DNA of 64,000 nt. Origin: Enterococcus_I eurekensis (GTDB lineage: Bacteria > Bacillota > Bacilli > Lactobacillales > Enterococcaceae). The stretch spans positions 45,860 to 109,859 of the forward strand of contig NZ_JBHSGT010000041.1 of NCBI RefSeq assembly GCF_042654605.1, in the 5' to 3' direction. Positions 8,238-17,457 of this stretch are shown here, in pieces. How positions within the stretch are numbered: position 1 is the first letter of the stretch; the number at the start of each line of letters is the position of its first letter. The position numbers and the translations under genes were made by a program. Under the pieces are notes generated by a model that saw nothing but the letters and a program-made list of their open reading frames with translations, was not told the DNA's origin and made no database searches.

Positions 8238-10112
8238 TTAATCAACAACGATTAGTATTTCTTCCTGACCACTAGTAATTCTTTCGTCTGCTTTAACTGA
8301 AACAATCACATCGAGAAAATTGGGACTATTCGTTATGACAATTGGTGAAAATAATGGTAAGTTTCTTTTTTTAATTTCTTCGATATCAAAAGTTAGTAAC
8401 GGCGTACCGACACTGACTTGATCGCCAACATTGACTAAGCGTTCGAAGCCTTGACCATCTAAGCTAACCGTATCAATCCCTACATGAATCAAAATTTCGA
8501 CACCGGTTTTAGATAACAGACCAATTGCATGATTGGTCGGTGTAGTCATTGTAACTTCGCCTTCAAATGGCGCAGTCACAGTATTATTTTCTGGAATAAT
8601 TCCAATTCCTTTACCAACAATTCCTGAAGCAAAAGTTGTATCTGGACAATCACTTAAATTTTTAACTACTCCTGTCATCGGTGACAAAATAGGACTCGGA
8701 AGTTCTTTGGTGATTACTGTTTTGCTTTCAAAAATTTCTTTTGTTTCAACCTCTCCGCGATCAAACTTCAATAACATCGTCATGATAAATGCGACAACAA
8801 AACTTGATAGAACACCTAAGATGGCAAACAAAAAATTGTTTGTGCCTGTTTCAATATAAGTCGGTAACGCTAAAATTCCTGGAACTGTGAAACTGAAAGC
8901 TTTAACGACAAATGTTCCAAAAATCGCACCACCAACGGCACCACCAATCATACTTGCATAAAAAGGTTTTTTAAGTTTCATCGTTACACCATAAATGGCT
9001 GGTTCGGTAATCCCAAAGAGTGCTGGAATAAAAGCAGAGAATGCGACTTGTTTCATTTTTTGATCTTTGGTTTTGAAAAAGACTGCTAATGTTGAACCTG
9101 CTTGTGCTAAATTAGCGACTAAGTTTAAAGGTAGCAACATGATGTCATACCCAAATTTATCGAAACTTGCAAATGTTCCTGGGAAGAAGGCATAGTGCAT
9201 ACCAGTTACGACAATCACTGGCATTAAACCACCCATTAAAGCACCCGCTACTGGACCTGCAACAGTAAACAACATTGTAAAGAATTGTTCTAAATACATT
9301 CCTAACAGATTTCCAAGTGGCGCAATAAAAGCTAACGTTATCGGTGCTGTTACAAGCAAACTAATTAATGGAACAAAAATAATTGTTAAAGAATCTGGAA
9401 CAATTTTCTTCGCATATTTTTCAACGTAACTCAAAAGTAAAACACCTAAAATAATAGGCAATACTGTTGAGGCATAGCTATTCATTGGAATCGTTAAACC
9501 AATAAAGCTTAAACTCGTAATTTCTCCACCTGCCGCATTAGCCATAAAAGTTGGATACATTAAAATTCCAGCTAATGTGACTGCAAGCGATGGATTCGTT
9601 TTAAACTTATTAGCTGCTGAGAAAGCGATTAGAAAAGGCAAGAAATGAAACGTTGCATCAGCAATCGCGTTTAATACGATGTATGTTGAACTCGTATCGG
9701 ATAAAACACCTAAAACAACTAAAATTGCCATGACTCCTTTTAAGAGTCCACTACCTGTAATCGCAGCTAAAATCGGGGTAAAAACACCTGAAATAACATC
9801 AAATAATTGATCAAAGATATTCCCTTTTTTTCCACCTTCGTTATCAGTAGAAACAATTTTCCCTTCGGTTAATTGCTGAACTTCTTGATAAACTTTTGCA
9901 ACGGCACTTCCAATAATGATTTGTAACTGGCCACTTTGAAACTGTGCCCCTAGTACACCCTCCAAGTCTTGAATCTCTTTTAATTTAACCGCATCTTTGT
10001 CGCGTATATTAAAGCGTAAACGTGTAATGCAGTGCCAACTTTGATTAATATTTCCGACTCCGCCTATTTTTTCAATAATTTGTTCGGCTAGTTCTCGATG
10101 GTTCATGTTCAT
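8238..10112 (-). CDS. bglP: Beta-glucoside PTS transporter IIBCA
   Basis: Membrane phosphotransferase permease of 624 residues with fused domains. IIB is N-terminal (about 1-90), with phospho-accepting cysteine in WHCITRLRFNIRD. IIC (about 100-455) has many hydrophobic helices and the motif GVTMKLKKPFYASMIGG. IIA is C-terminal (about 475-624), with active histidine in ILIHVGIDTVSLDG. This IIBCA order is that of BglF/BglP. It takes up and phosphorylates beta-glucosides for the downstream glucosidase. An antiterminator/terminator pair lies immediately upstream, so the gene is controlled by the LicT-like protein encoded in front of it. Confidence 0.94.
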   Translation of the reverse strand: MNMNHRELAEQIIEKIGGVGNINQSWHCITRLRFNIRDKDAVKLKEIQDLEGVLGAQFQSGQLQIIIGSAVAKVYQEVQQLTEGKIVSTDNEGGKKGNIFDQLFDVISGVFTPILAAITGSGLLKGVMAILVVLGVLSDTSSTYIVLNAIADATFHFLPFLIAFSAANKFKTNPSLAVTLAGILMYPTFMANAAGGEITSLSFIGLTIPMNSYASTVLPIILGVLLLSYVEKYAKKIVPDSLTIIFVPLISLLVTAPITLAFIAPLGNLLGMYLEQFFTMLFTVAGPVAGALMGGLMPVIVVTGMHYAFFPGTFASFDKFGYDIMLLPLNLVANLAQAGSTLAVFFKTKDQKMKQVAFSAFIPALFGITEPAIYGVTMKLKKPFYASMIGGAVGGAIFGTFVVKAFSFTVPGILALPTYIETGTNNFLFAILGVLSSFVVAFIMTMLLKFDRGEVETKEIFESKTVITKELPSPILSPMTGVVKNLSDCPDTTFASGIVGKGIGIIPENNTVTAPFEGEVTMTTPTNHAIGLLSKTGVEILIHVGIDTVSLDGQGFERLVNVGDQVSVGTPLLTFDIEEIKKRNLPLFSPIVITNSPNFLDVIVSVKADERITSGQEEILIVVD

Positions 10113-10146
10113 TCACTCCTATTTTCATGTATTTAGATATAGAAAA

Positions 10147-10201
10147 AACCTAAACAAATTCCAGCGAACTCAAAAAAGTCCTTGAAAAATTTGTTTAGGT
10201 T
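10147..10201 (-). terminator. Conditional terminator before bglP
   Basis: A 14-bp perfect stem (AACCTAAACAAATT / AATTTGTTTAGGTT) with a 27-nt loop is followed by T-rich sequence. Its 5' arm overlaps the RAT-like element, the arrangement used by BglG/LicT antitermination. Confidence 0.88.
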
Positions 10202-10223
10202 AATGCCAATCATGTTACACACC
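10197..10223 (-). promoter_or_regulatory. Ribonucleic antiterminator (RAT) before bglP
   Basis: On the minus strand the element has the GG..GTGTAAC half and the GGCATTAACC half of the LicT/BglG RAT hairpin, overlapping the upstream arm of the bglP terminator. Binding of the dephosphorylated-PTS-activated LicT dimer would hold this hairpin and stop the terminator forming. It is somewhat shorter than the classical 29-30-nt element. Confidence 0.7.
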
Positions 10224-10228
10224 TATTT

Positions 10229-11068
10229 TTATTTAGTTTCTGAAACAACACGTTGAATATGAATAATCAAATAGATCATTTCATCATCATTAATAACTAA
10301 TTGATATTCTTTTTTTAACATTTCACGAATCATTAATCCGCAAGCGTAACTTTTTGGGTATTGTTCCTGAATAATTAAGTACAATTTATCATCGGGATTT
10401 GCAATCATTTCTTCTTGACGAATTTGTCGATTCATAAAATAGCGGATATGAGTAACAAACCTTGAATAGTTCATACTTTCTTTATTCAATACTACATCAA
10501 ACAACGACTGAATTGTTTTCACCATACTTTTGGTAATTGCCGTAATCAACATCGTTTCATCCATTGACTGAATGCCATCTTGCGCGTTAACAAAATGCAA
10601 TGCAATAAAAGCCGCTTCCATCTCTGGTAAATCTACTCCAAGTTTTATAGCGATGACTTCCAAGGCTTTTTTCCCAATTTTTGATTCTTTTGTATAGAGG
10701 AAAGGAATTTCCCACTGCAACGAACTCCCTACAATCTCAATTCCTTCATTTTGGCGATTAATCGCACTTTGAATATGATCCGCTAGCGATATCAAAAGAC
10801 TTGTGTTGAGCTTTTTGCCTAAATATTTTTCACCTTCATCAACGATATTTTCTGTTACCGATAATACATCTGGAGAAATACTATCTACCAACGCTGAAAT
10901 ATTTTGATAATCTTCCCCATGAAAAATTTTTGTAATTAACGACTCCTCAATCAGATCCCCCTTCTTCTTTTTAAAGCCAATCCCTGTGCCAAACAAAACA
11001 TATTCTTTTCGCTGCTCATCTTGTGCTAAGACTAGGTTATTATTTAGCGATTTCACTATGGAATAAAT
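10229..11068 (-). CDS. licT: BglG/LicT-family transcriptional antiterminator
   Basis: RNA-binding antiterminator of about 279 residues. An N-terminal co-antiterminator domain (SIVKSLNNNLVLA ... FGTGIGFKKKKGD, residues 1-55) is followed by two PTS regulation domains, with conserved histidines in LADHIQSA and FIALHFVNA (PRD1) and LIIHIQRV (PRD2). It binds RAT hairpins when its sugar is present. No ATG, GTG or TTG fits the domain boundary: the only in-frame codon at the right distance (seven bases) from the AGGGGG ribosome site is ATT at 11068. In-frame TTG starts further upstream fall in or before the terminator. The ATT start is an inference from spacing and from LicT N-termini. First gene of the operon. 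Confidence 0.85.
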   Translation of the reverse strand: MYSIVKSLNNNLVLAQDEQRKEYVLFGTGIGFKKKKGDLIEESLITKIFHGEDYQNISALVDSISPDVLSVTENIVDEGEKYLGKKLNTSLLISLADHIQSAINRQNEGIEIVGSSLQWEIPFLYTKESKIGKKALEVIAIKLGVDLPEMEAAFIALHFVNAQDGIQSMDETMLITAITKSMVKTIQSLFDVVLNKESMNYSRFVTHIRYFMNRQIRQEEMIANPDDKLYLIIQEQYPKSYACGLMIREMLKKEYQLVINDDEMIYLIIHIQRVVSETK

Positions 11069-11090
11069 ATGACTACCCCCTTTTTGAAAC

Positions 11091-11139
11091 AAAAAAACAC
11101 CAAACTGAAGCAGTTGTCCCAACTACTAAAGATTTGGTG
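11091..11139 (-). terminator. Conditional terminator before licT
   Basis: Arms CACCAAATC (revcomp of 11131-11139) and CAGTTTGGTG (revcomp of 11098-11107) form a stem-loop followed by seven Ts on the minus strand. Its 5' arm overlaps the RAT element, so licT autoregulates its own operon by antitermination. Confidence 0.88.
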
Positions 11140-11165
11140 GTGCCTGATCGTATCAGTGACACTCC
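11136..11165 (-). promoter_or_regulatory. Ribonucleic antiterminator (RAT) before licT
   Basis: The 30-nt minus-strand element begins GGAGTGTCACTGATAC and ends GATCAGGCACCACC. This matches the LicT RAT consensus closely at both conserved loop halves, and the end overlaps the 5' arm of the following terminator. Confidence 0.9.
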
Positions 11166-11184
11166 TCGTGTTTTGTATGAATAA

Positions 11185-11213
11185 AGAATACCACCGTTAG
11201 AAAGCGGTGTCAA
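11185..11213 (-). promoter_or_regulatory. Promoter of the licT-bglP-bglA operon
   Basis: Consensus -35 TTGACA (11208-11213) and -10 TATTCT (11185-11190), 17-bp spacer. The RAT and terminator start just downstream. Confidence 0.9.
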
Positions 11214-11214
11214 T
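11197..11214. promoter_or_regulatory. cre-like site (CcpA) over the licT promoter
   Basis: TTAGAAAGCGGTGTCAAT fits the catabolite-responsive element pattern at all but two positions and covers the -35 region, so carbon catabolite repression by CcpA is expected. This is inferred from the match. Confidence 0.6.
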
Positions 11215-11316
11215 ACTTTTTGGAAAAAAAAGCAAAAAACGCTCTAAAGCCTATTCTATTCATGTTTCCCTCAATAAATCCGATCTTTTTCTATCTTTTA
11301 TATCTAAAAAATAAAA

Positions 11317-11345
11317 ACACGCAATCAAAAAAATGGATTGCGTGT
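11317..11345 (-). terminator. Terminator after the FNT gene
   Basis: A perfect 10-bp stem ACACGCAATC / GATTGCGTGT is followed on the minus strand by a T-rich run. Confidence 0.85.
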
Positions 11346-11376
11346 CTTATAAATACTTTAAATATAAAGCCCTTGA

Positions 11377-12174
11377 TTAATCGACGTATTTTGAGCTTGA
11401 GTTGTTTAACCAGGCATAGCCGAGCCCCATGATTAAACCACCACCGATATAATTACCGATTAAGGCAAAAGTTAAATTGTGTACCGCATTGCCTGCGGTC
11501 ATCGCTTCTAATGTTCCGTTTGAAGCAAAGTAAGCTAATGAAAAGGCCGGGAAGTTAGCAATGACGTGTTCAAAACCTAAAAAGGCAAAGATGAAAATAA
11601 TAAAAATAATCGCCATAATTTTTCCAGCATCGTCTTTCATTCGCATACTAATTAAAACCGCAACGTTGACGACAATATTGGCAAAAATCCCCTCCACTAA
11701 AATTTGTCCCGAAGATTTTTCTAATTTACTCGTTATCGACTCAAAAAAGTAACTATCAATCGGTAAGTCTTGGAATGGTCCTGTCAAAGAAATCAAGTAA
11801 CCAAACAACACGCCACCGATTAAGTTAAATAAAATACAAGTAAATAAAATTTTTACAGCAAAAGTAAAATTTAAACGACGACGATAATAACCCACCGTCA
11901 TATATAACATATTCGATGTTCCCAATTCAGCGTTCATATACAAAATCATGACGAGCGACCAGCTAAACATAAACGCATACAACATCTTACCAAAACCAGG
12001 TGCAATGTGTTCACCTTTCATCGCAATACTGTAGGCTACAGCTGTTCCCAATGTTAAGAACATACAAGCGAAAATCGCACGCAAAGCATAGCGCGCATAA
12101 CTGGTTTCGATTAAGTTTTTCTTCTTCTCAATTGAGGCATCGATCTTTTCAAATAGAGGTGATACTGGATTCAT
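11377..12174 (-). CDS. Formate/nitrite transporter family protein
   Basis: Integral membrane channel of the FNT family, 265 residues with six predicted hydrophobic helices. Family signs are the ELGTSNMLYMTVGYYRRR segment after helix two and a late AGNAVHNLTFALIGNYIGG segment matching the conserved FNT N-L-P/I-G-N-x-x-G helix break. Such pentameric channels pass formate, nitrite or related small anions. In a fermenter the likely substrate is formate, but the sequence does not settle this. Start ATG has AAAGGAGA eight bases upstream. It stands alone with its own terminator. Confidence 0.85.
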   Translation of the reverse strand: MNPVSPLFEKIDASIEKKKNLIETSYARYALRAIFACMFLTLGTAVAYSIAMKGEHIAPGFGKMLYAFMFSWSLVMILYMNAELGTSNMLYMTVGYYRRRLNFTFAVKILFTCILFNLIGGVLFGYLISLTGPFQDLPIDSYFFESITSKLEKSSGQILVEGIFANIVVNVAVLISMRMKDDAGKIMAIIFIIFIFAFLGFEHVIANFPAFSLAYFASNGTLEAMTAGNAVHNLTFALIGNYIGGGLIMGLGYAWLNNSSSKYVD

Positions 12175-12342
12175 TTTTAGACTCTCCTTTAGTACTTCTG
12201 TCTTTAAGTGACATTATCCTCTTTTATTTTAAATAGGTATTCATGATTTGTAAAGGTTATTGTGAAAAAATGTATAAATTATTTTCAGAAAAACATTGAG
12301 AACAAAATGATTTGTTTCTCTGGTTATTTTACAGCGATTCAT

Positions 12343-12372
12343 TTGACAAATCAATAATATCCATGCTATATT
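12343..12372 (+). promoter_or_regulatory. rpsD promoter
   Basis: -35 TTGACA (12343-12348) and -10 TATATT (12367-12372), 18-bp spacer, TGC just before the -10. Transcription would start near 12379. Confidence 0.8.
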
Positions 12373-12378
12373 ATTCTT

Positions 12379-12557
12379 TGTGTAAAATAATGCAGCAGAA
12401 AATGAATTACTCGTCCCCAGTTCATCGCCTTTTATTAGGTTCAATTGCGTAGCCCCGGCTGCATAAGGTGAAGATTGAAGACTGAACTACACGAGAAATG
12501 ACTCTTTCATCGGATTATTTTACTCCAAATACTATTATATTATTGGAGGAATCTTTA
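12379..12557 (+). promoter_or_regulatory. Long rpsD leader, probable S4 autoregulatory RNA
   Basis: About 180 nt separate the promoter from the rpsD start. The stretch around 12430-12500 is GC-richer than its surroundings and can pair locally. In Firmicutes ribosomal protein S4 represses its own mRNA through a leader structure; assignment here is by position and length, since the fold could not be computed. Confidence 0.5.
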
Positions 12558-13169
12558 ATGTCACGTTATACTGGACCATCATGGAAAGTTTCTCGTCGCT
12601 TAGGTATTTCATTATCAGGCACTGGAAAAGAATTAGCACGTCGCCCTTACGCACCTGGTCAACATGGACCAACTAGCCGCGGAGCTCGCTCAGAATACGG
12701 TTTACAATTAAATGAAAAACAAAAACTACGCCACACTTATGGCATGAACGAACGTCAATTCCGTACGTTATTCATCCAAGCTGGTAAAATCAAAGAAGGA
12801 ACTCACGGTGTGAACTTCATGATTTTATTAGAGCAACGCTTAGATAACGTTGTTTACCGTTTAGGTTTAGCAACTACTCGTCGTCAAGCTCGTCAATTAG
12901 TTAACCACGGCCACATCACTGTAGATGGCAAACGCGTTGATATTCCATCATTCCGCGTACAACCTGGTCAAGTGATCGCAGTTCGCGAAAAATCTAAAAA
13001 CATTCCTGTAATCAAAGAAGCTGTTGAAGCAACTATTGGACGCCCATCATTTGTAGCATTTGATGCCGAAAAATTAGAAGGTTCATACACTCGTTTACCT
13101 GAACGTGATGAGTTATCACAAGAAATTGATGAATTATTAGTAGTTGAGTACTACAACAAATTAATCTAA
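12558..13169 (+). CDS. rpsD: 30S ribosomal protein S4
   Basis: Primary 16S rRNA-binding protein that starts assembly of the 30S body, 203 residues. It begins MSRYTGPSWKVSRRLGISLS and has the S4 RNA-binding motif around residues 93-155 (RLDNVVYRLGLATTRRQAR, then VNHGHITVDGKRVDIPSFRV). No zinc cysteines are present, so this is the C-minus form. The ATG at 12558 follows TTGGAGG; an in-frame ATG at 12498 lies in the leader and is not the start. Monocistronic with promoter and terminator. Confidence 0.98.
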   Translation: MSRYTGPSWKVSRRLGISLSGTGKELARRPYAPGQHGPTSRGARSEYGLQLNEKQKLRHTYGMNERQFRTLFIQAGKIKEGTHGVNFMILLEQRLDNVVYRLGLATTRRQARQLVNHGHITVDGKRVDIPSFRVQPGQVIAVREKSKNIPVIKEAVEATIGRPSFVAFDAEKLEGSYTRLPERDELSQEIDELLVVEYYNKLI

Positions 13170-13181
13170 TCTTTCAAATTA

Positions 13182-13217
13182 AACCTCGAAAACTTCTTTT
13201 TGAAGCTTTCGAGGTTT
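13182..13217. terminator. Terminator between rpsD and citZ
   Basis: A long stem (AACCTCGAAA...TTTCGAGGTT) is followed by six or more Ts on the plus strand and preceded by As, so it can serve both convergent genes. Confidence 0.9.
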
Positions 13218-13224
13218 TTTGTCG

Positions 13225-14574
13225 TTATGAACGATCACACATTTTTGTATATGCACGATCCTCTGTCACTTCTTGATAAGCCGGACGAATAATTTTATTG
13301 GAATTCGTCAATTCTTCCATTCGATGTGCTGACCAACCTACAATTCGAGCAATCGCAAAAATCGGCGTATACAGCTCCTCTGGTAACCCTAGCAAATTAT
13401 AAACAAAACCACTAAAGAAATCGATATTGGCACTCACGCCTTTAAACATTTTACGCTTACTTCCAATAACCTCGGGTGCTAAACGTTCAACTAGAGTATA
13501 AAGCTCGTATTCAGAACGTGCTGTTTCCCCTTTTTCTTCGGCTAACTTGGAGACGTAACGCTTGAAAATTGCCGCTCGTGGATCATTATCACTATAAATC
13601 GCATGCCCCATACCGTAAATTAAACCTTTTTTGTCAAAGGCCTTTTTATCGAGTAAATCTTCTAAATATTGACGTACAGCAGCTTCATCGCTATAATCTG
13701 CAATATTTTCTTTTAAATCGGCCATCATTTTGGTAACTTTAATATTGGCCCCTCCATGTTTTGGTCCTTTTAATGAACCTAACGCAGCGGCAATCGTTGA
13801 ATAGGTATCGGTGCCGCTCGAGGTAACTACTCGGGTGGTAAATGTTGAGTTATTCCCACCGCCATGTTCCATATGTAAAATCAAAGCCATATCTAATGTT
13901 TGTGCCTCTTGCTTCGTATATTGACGATCCGGACGTAACATCATCAATAACGTTTCAGCCGTACTTAAATTATCATCGGCATTAGGAAGATGGATATACA
14001 TACTTTCTTCCTTATTATAATGGTTATACGCATGATAGGCATAAATCGCTAATAACGGAAAGACCCCGATGAGCATTAGACTTTGATTCAAAACATTTTC
14101 CAAGCACACATCGTCCGAGGCTTCGTCGTAACTAGCCAAAGTTAGTACACTGCGCGATAAACTATTCATAATGTCAGCTGATGGAGCTTTCATAATGACA
14201 TCGCGAACAAAATTCGTCGGTAACGTGCGATGACTGGAAATCAACTGTTGAAATTCCGCTAACTCTTCTTCGGTTGGCAATTCGCCAAACAGCAACAAAT
14301 ACGCTGTTTCTTCAAAACCAAAACGTTCTTCTAAGACAAACCCATCGACTAGCTCATCAATCGCAATCCCACGATAACGCAATTCTCCTGCCCCTGGTAC
14401 AACTTGGCCATTTACAACTTTTTCAGGATAAACGGTTGAAATGGTCGTCAAACCTGCAACCACACCTTTTCCTTGCTCATCGCGCAAACCTTGTTTCACT
14501 TCATATTTTTTATACAAATCACTAGCAATCTGATTATTTTTTTTACTTAACGTCAACATTTTGTCATAATCCAA
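13225..14574 (-). CDS. citZ: Citrate synthase
   Basis: Condenses acetyl-CoA and oxaloacetate to citrate. The catalytic residues of the family are visible: histidine in LHMEHGGGNNSTF, histidine in YGMGHAIYSDNDPRA, and the aspartate in SANIDFFSGFVY. At 449 residues it is longer than the usual ~370-residue Gram-positive CitZ, owing to an N-terminal extension. The TTG at 14574 is nine bases after AAGGAGG; an ATG two codons later is a weaker alternative. It is divergent from acnA-icd, and together the three give the oxidative branch from citrate to 2-oxoglutarate. Confidence 0.95.
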   Translation of the reverse strand: MDYDKMLTLSKKNNQIASDLYKKYEVKQGLRDEQGKGVVAGLTTISTVYPEKVVNGQVVPGAGELRYRGIAIDELVDGFVLEERFGFEETAYLLLFGELPTEEELAEFQQLISSHRTLPTNFVRDVIMKAPSADIMNSLSRSVLTLASYDEASDDVCLENVLNQSLMLIGVFPLLAIYAYHAYNHYNKEESMYIHLPNADDNLSTAETLLMMLRPDRQYTKQEAQTLDMALILHMEHGGGNNSTFTTRVVTSSGTDTYSTIAAALGSLKGPKHGGANIKVTKMMADLKENIADYSDEAAVRQYLEDLLDKKAFDKKGLIYGMGHAIYSDNDPRAAIFKRYVSKLAEEKGETARSEYELYTLVERLAPEVIGSKRKMFKGVSANIDFFSGFVYNLLGLPEELYTPIFAIARIVGWSAHRMEELTNSNKIIRPAYQEVTEDRAYTKMCDRS

Positions 14575-14650
14575 ACTTGTTATCCTCCTTTACATTTTCT
14601 CACATGATAATGTTAGAATTCTCATCTAAACTTATTATTTCTTAAAAAAC

Positions 14651-14724
14651 ATTATAGCACGGTAAGCTGAAAATGAAAGTTTTTTTCATTTAACATTTGC
14701 TTTTTTTCATTTTGAACGTATAAT
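14651..14724. promoter_or_regulatory. Divergent promoters of citZ and acnA with shared palindrome
   Basis: Plus strand: TTGCTT (14697-14702), 16-bp spacer, TATAAT (14719-14724) for acnA. Minus strand: extended -10 TGCTATAAT (ATTATA at 14651-14656) with a weak -35 for citZ. Between them lies an inverted repeat AATGAAA / TTTCATT (14672-14690), a candidate operator for joint control. It resembles but does not match a cre site, being one base too long. Confidence 0.6.
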
Positions 14725-14762
14725 TATTCCATATCTATTATTAGGAGACAGGAGGATTCCTT

Positions 14763-17456
14763 ATGAAATGGCATAAAGAACTAGCTTTAGACAATGAAAC
14801 ATACCATTATATCGATTTAAAATCCATCGCTGAAAATTATCATGTAAATTTAACCAAACTCCCTTATTCGATTCGCGTATTATTAGAAAGTGTCGCGCGC
14901 CAAATGGGAGAAGATATCACAACAGAGGATGTTATCTCATTAATTAACTGGGAAGCAAGTAATCCAAAAGGTGTTGTTCCTTTTAAAGTCGAGCGCGTTA
15001 TCTTACAAGATTTCACTGGTGTTCCGGCAATTGTCGATCTAGCCGCTATGCGTGATGCGATGATCGCTTTAGATGGCCAAGCAACTGATATTAATCCTGA
15101 TATTCCTGTAACCTTAGTCATTGACCATTCCGTCCAAGTTGATCAATATGGCAATGCATCTGCAATTTCATTAAATACTGAAAAAGAATTCGAGAGAAAC
15201 CATGAACGTTACCAATTTTTAAAATGGGCGCAGTCATCCTTTAAAAACTTCGATGTCGTCCCACCCGAAACCGGAATTATTCACCAAGTAAACTTGGAAG
15301 TTTTATCTGAAGTGATTTTAGAAGAAGAAATAGCAGGTCAAAAATGGCTCTTCCCGGACACGTTACAAGGAACCGATTCTCACACTACGATGATTAATGC
15401 CCTTGGTGTTTTAGGTTGGGGTGTCGGAGGAATCGAAGCTGAAGCTGCCCTACTCGGTGAACCTTCTTTCTTCCCTACGCCTGAAGTGATTGGCGTACGT
15501 TTTATTGGAGAACTACCTTCCGGCGCTACTGCAACCGATTTAGTCTTATCGATTACTGAAACATTGCGTAAAGAAAGTGTTGTTGGAAAATTCGTCGAGT
15601 TTTACGGACCTAGTTATCAAGAATTGAGTTTAGCCGATCGTGCAACAATTGCGAACATGGCGCCTGAATACGGGGCAACTTGTGGATTTTTCCCAATTGA
15701 CGATGAAACATTAAATTATTTACGTATCACTGGACGTCCAGAACACGTTATCGCGCGCGTTGAAGCCTACGCTAAAGCCAACAACTTCTTCTATGACATT
15801 GATAATGAGCCGACTTATACCAAGGTGATTACCGTTGATTTAGCTCAAATCGAACCAGCTTTAGCCGGACCAAAACGTCCACAAGACCGCATCGTCTTAT
15901 CGGAAGTTGCAAAAGATTTCGTTTCAAGCGTAACGGCACCGGTTGGACCAAAAGGTTTTGGCTTACCGCCAGAAGAACACGAAAGAACAGTCAATATCGA
16001 TTGGGATAAAACTGATAACGAAATTAAAACGGGTGATTTAGTCATCGCAGCCATTACGAGTTGCACGAATACAAGTAACCCCTTCGTTATGCTTTCAGCC
16101 GGCCTACTTGCTAAAAATGCCGTCGAAAAAGGTTTACGGGTCCCTGACTATGTTAAAACTTCTTTAGCTCCCGGTTCAAAAATTGTAACGAGCTATCTAG
16201 AAGCTAGTGGTTTAATGCCCTACCTAGAAAAACTTGGATTTTATTTAGTTGGTTATGGTTGTACCACTTGTATCGGAAACTCTGGACCATTAGCTCCTGC
16301 GATTACAAAAGCCCTAACGAGTGAAGACTTACTTGTTTCTTCTGTATTATCTGGTAACCGCAACTTTGAGGGTCGAATTCATCCATTAGTCAAAGCGAAC
16401 TACCTGGCGTCTCCACCGCTAGTTGTCGCTTACGCTTTAGCCGGTACAGTCACAAAAGACTTAACCACAGAAGCGCTTGGTTACGACCAACAAGGAAAAC
16501 CGATTTTACTCAGCGATATTTGGCCTGATAAATCAGAAGTTCAATCGTATATCGATCAATTCGTCTCACCTGAAGCTTTCCGTAGCGCTTATAGCGACCT
16601 TTTTAGCGCCAATGAACGTTGGAATGCGATTGAAACGACCCAAAGTAACGCCTACGATTGGGATGATGCTTCAACTTACATCGCCTTGCCGCCTTATTTT
16701 GAGGGCTTAACGAGAGAATTGCCAAAACAAGGCACCTTAACCAATTTACACGTTCTAGCGAAATTAGGTGATTCTGTCACTACTGACCATATTTCTCCCG
16801 CCGGAAGTATTGCACTACAATCTTCAGCGGGTAAATATTTAAAAGATAAAGGCTTAACTTACAGCGACTTTAACTCTTACGGTTCACGTCGGGGCAATCA
16901 CGAAATTATGATGCGTGGTACTTTCGGTAATATTCGCCTACAAAATCAACTCGTACCTGAAATTAGCGGCGGTTATACACGCTACTTACCAACCAATGAA
17001 GAAATGTTTATTTATGATGCATCAATGCGTTATCAAGCAGAAAATATTGGCTGTATGATTTTAACTGGTAAAGATTATGGAATGGGTTCTTCCCGTGACT
17101 GGGCTGCTAAAGGGACACAATTATTAGGCGTCAAAGTCGTTTTAGCTGAAAGTTACGAACGGATTCACCGCAGTAACTTAGTGATGATGGGCGTAGTGCC
17201 TTTAGAGTACTTACCAGGTGAAACAGCTGAAACTTATGGCCTAACTGGCGAAGAAAAATTTGAAGTTTTATTACCAGAAGAGCCAGAAGTCAACCAATCG
17301 ATCGAGGTGATTGCCACGACTTCAGACAACGAAAAAATCCGTTTCATGACTCGATTACGTTTTGATGCACCAGCTGATATCCGTTATTGGAAACATCAAG
17401 GAATTTTACCAATGGTAATTCGTAAAAAATTAAGTGAAAGCGTAGGTAGCGTTTAA
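14763..17456 (+). CDS. acnA: Aconitate hydratase
   Basis: 4Fe-4S enzyme interconverting citrate and isocitrate, 897 residues, the AcnA/IRP1-type length. The cluster cysteines are in AITSCTNTSNP and GYGCTTCIGNSG. Substrate motifs FPDTLQGTDSHTTM, the swivelling-domain TDHISPAGS and SYGSRRGNHEIMMRG, and the GKDYGMGSSRDWAAKGT loop are all present. It is first in an operon with icd, whose start follows one base after its stop. Start ATG follows a purine-rich AGGAGG. Confidence 0.96.
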   Translation: MKWHKELALDNETYHYIDLKSIAENYHVNLTKLPYSIRVLLESVARQMGEDITTEDVISLINWEASNPKGVVPFKVERVILQDFTGVPAIVDLAAMRDAMIALDGQATDINPDIPVTLVIDHSVQVDQYGNASAISLNTEKEFERNHERYQFLKWAQSSFKNFDVVPPETGIIHQVNLEVLSEVILEEEIAGQKWLFPDTLQGTDSHTTMINALGVLGWGVGGIEAEAALLGEPSFFPTPEVIGVRFIGELPSGATATDLVLSITETLRKESVVGKFVEFYGPSYQELSLADRATIANMAPEYGATCGFFPIDDETLNYLRITGRPEHVIARVEAYAKANNFFYDIDNEPTYTKVITVDLAQIEPALAGPKRPQDRIVLSEVAKDFVSSVTAPVGPKGFGLPPEEHERTVNIDWDKTDNEIKTGDLVIAAITSCTNTSNPFVMLSAGLLAKNAVEKGLRVPDYVKTSLAPGSKIVTSYLEASGLMPYLEKLGFYLVGYGCTTCIGNSGPLAPAITKALTSEDLLVSSVLSGNRNFEGRIHPLVKANYLASPPLVVAYALAGTVTKDLTTEALGYDQQGKPILLSDIWPDKSEVQSYIDQFVSPEAFRSAYSDLFSANERWNAIETTQSNAYDWDDASTYIALPPYFEGLTRELPKQGTLTNLHVLAKLGDSVTTDHISPAGSIALQSSAGKYLKDKGLTYSDFNSYGSRRGNHEIMMRGTFGNIRLQNQLVPEISGGYTRYLPTNEEMFIYDASMRYQAENIGCMILTGKDYGMGSSRDWAAKGTQLLGVKVVLAESYERIHRSNLVMMGVVPLEYLPGETAETYGLTGEEKFEVLLPEEPEVNQSIEVIATTSDNEKIRFMTRLRFDAPADIRYWKHQGILPMVIRKKLSESVGSV

Positions 17457-17457
17457 T

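Noticed and set aside
12241..12444. Minus-strand frame of 67 codons between the FNT gene and rpsD
   Set aside because: No ribosome site or family resemblance, and it covers the rpsD promoter and leader on the other strand.
14672..14690. cre site between citZ and acnA
   Set aside because: The inverted repeat is one base too long and lacks the central CG; kept only as an unnamed palindrome.
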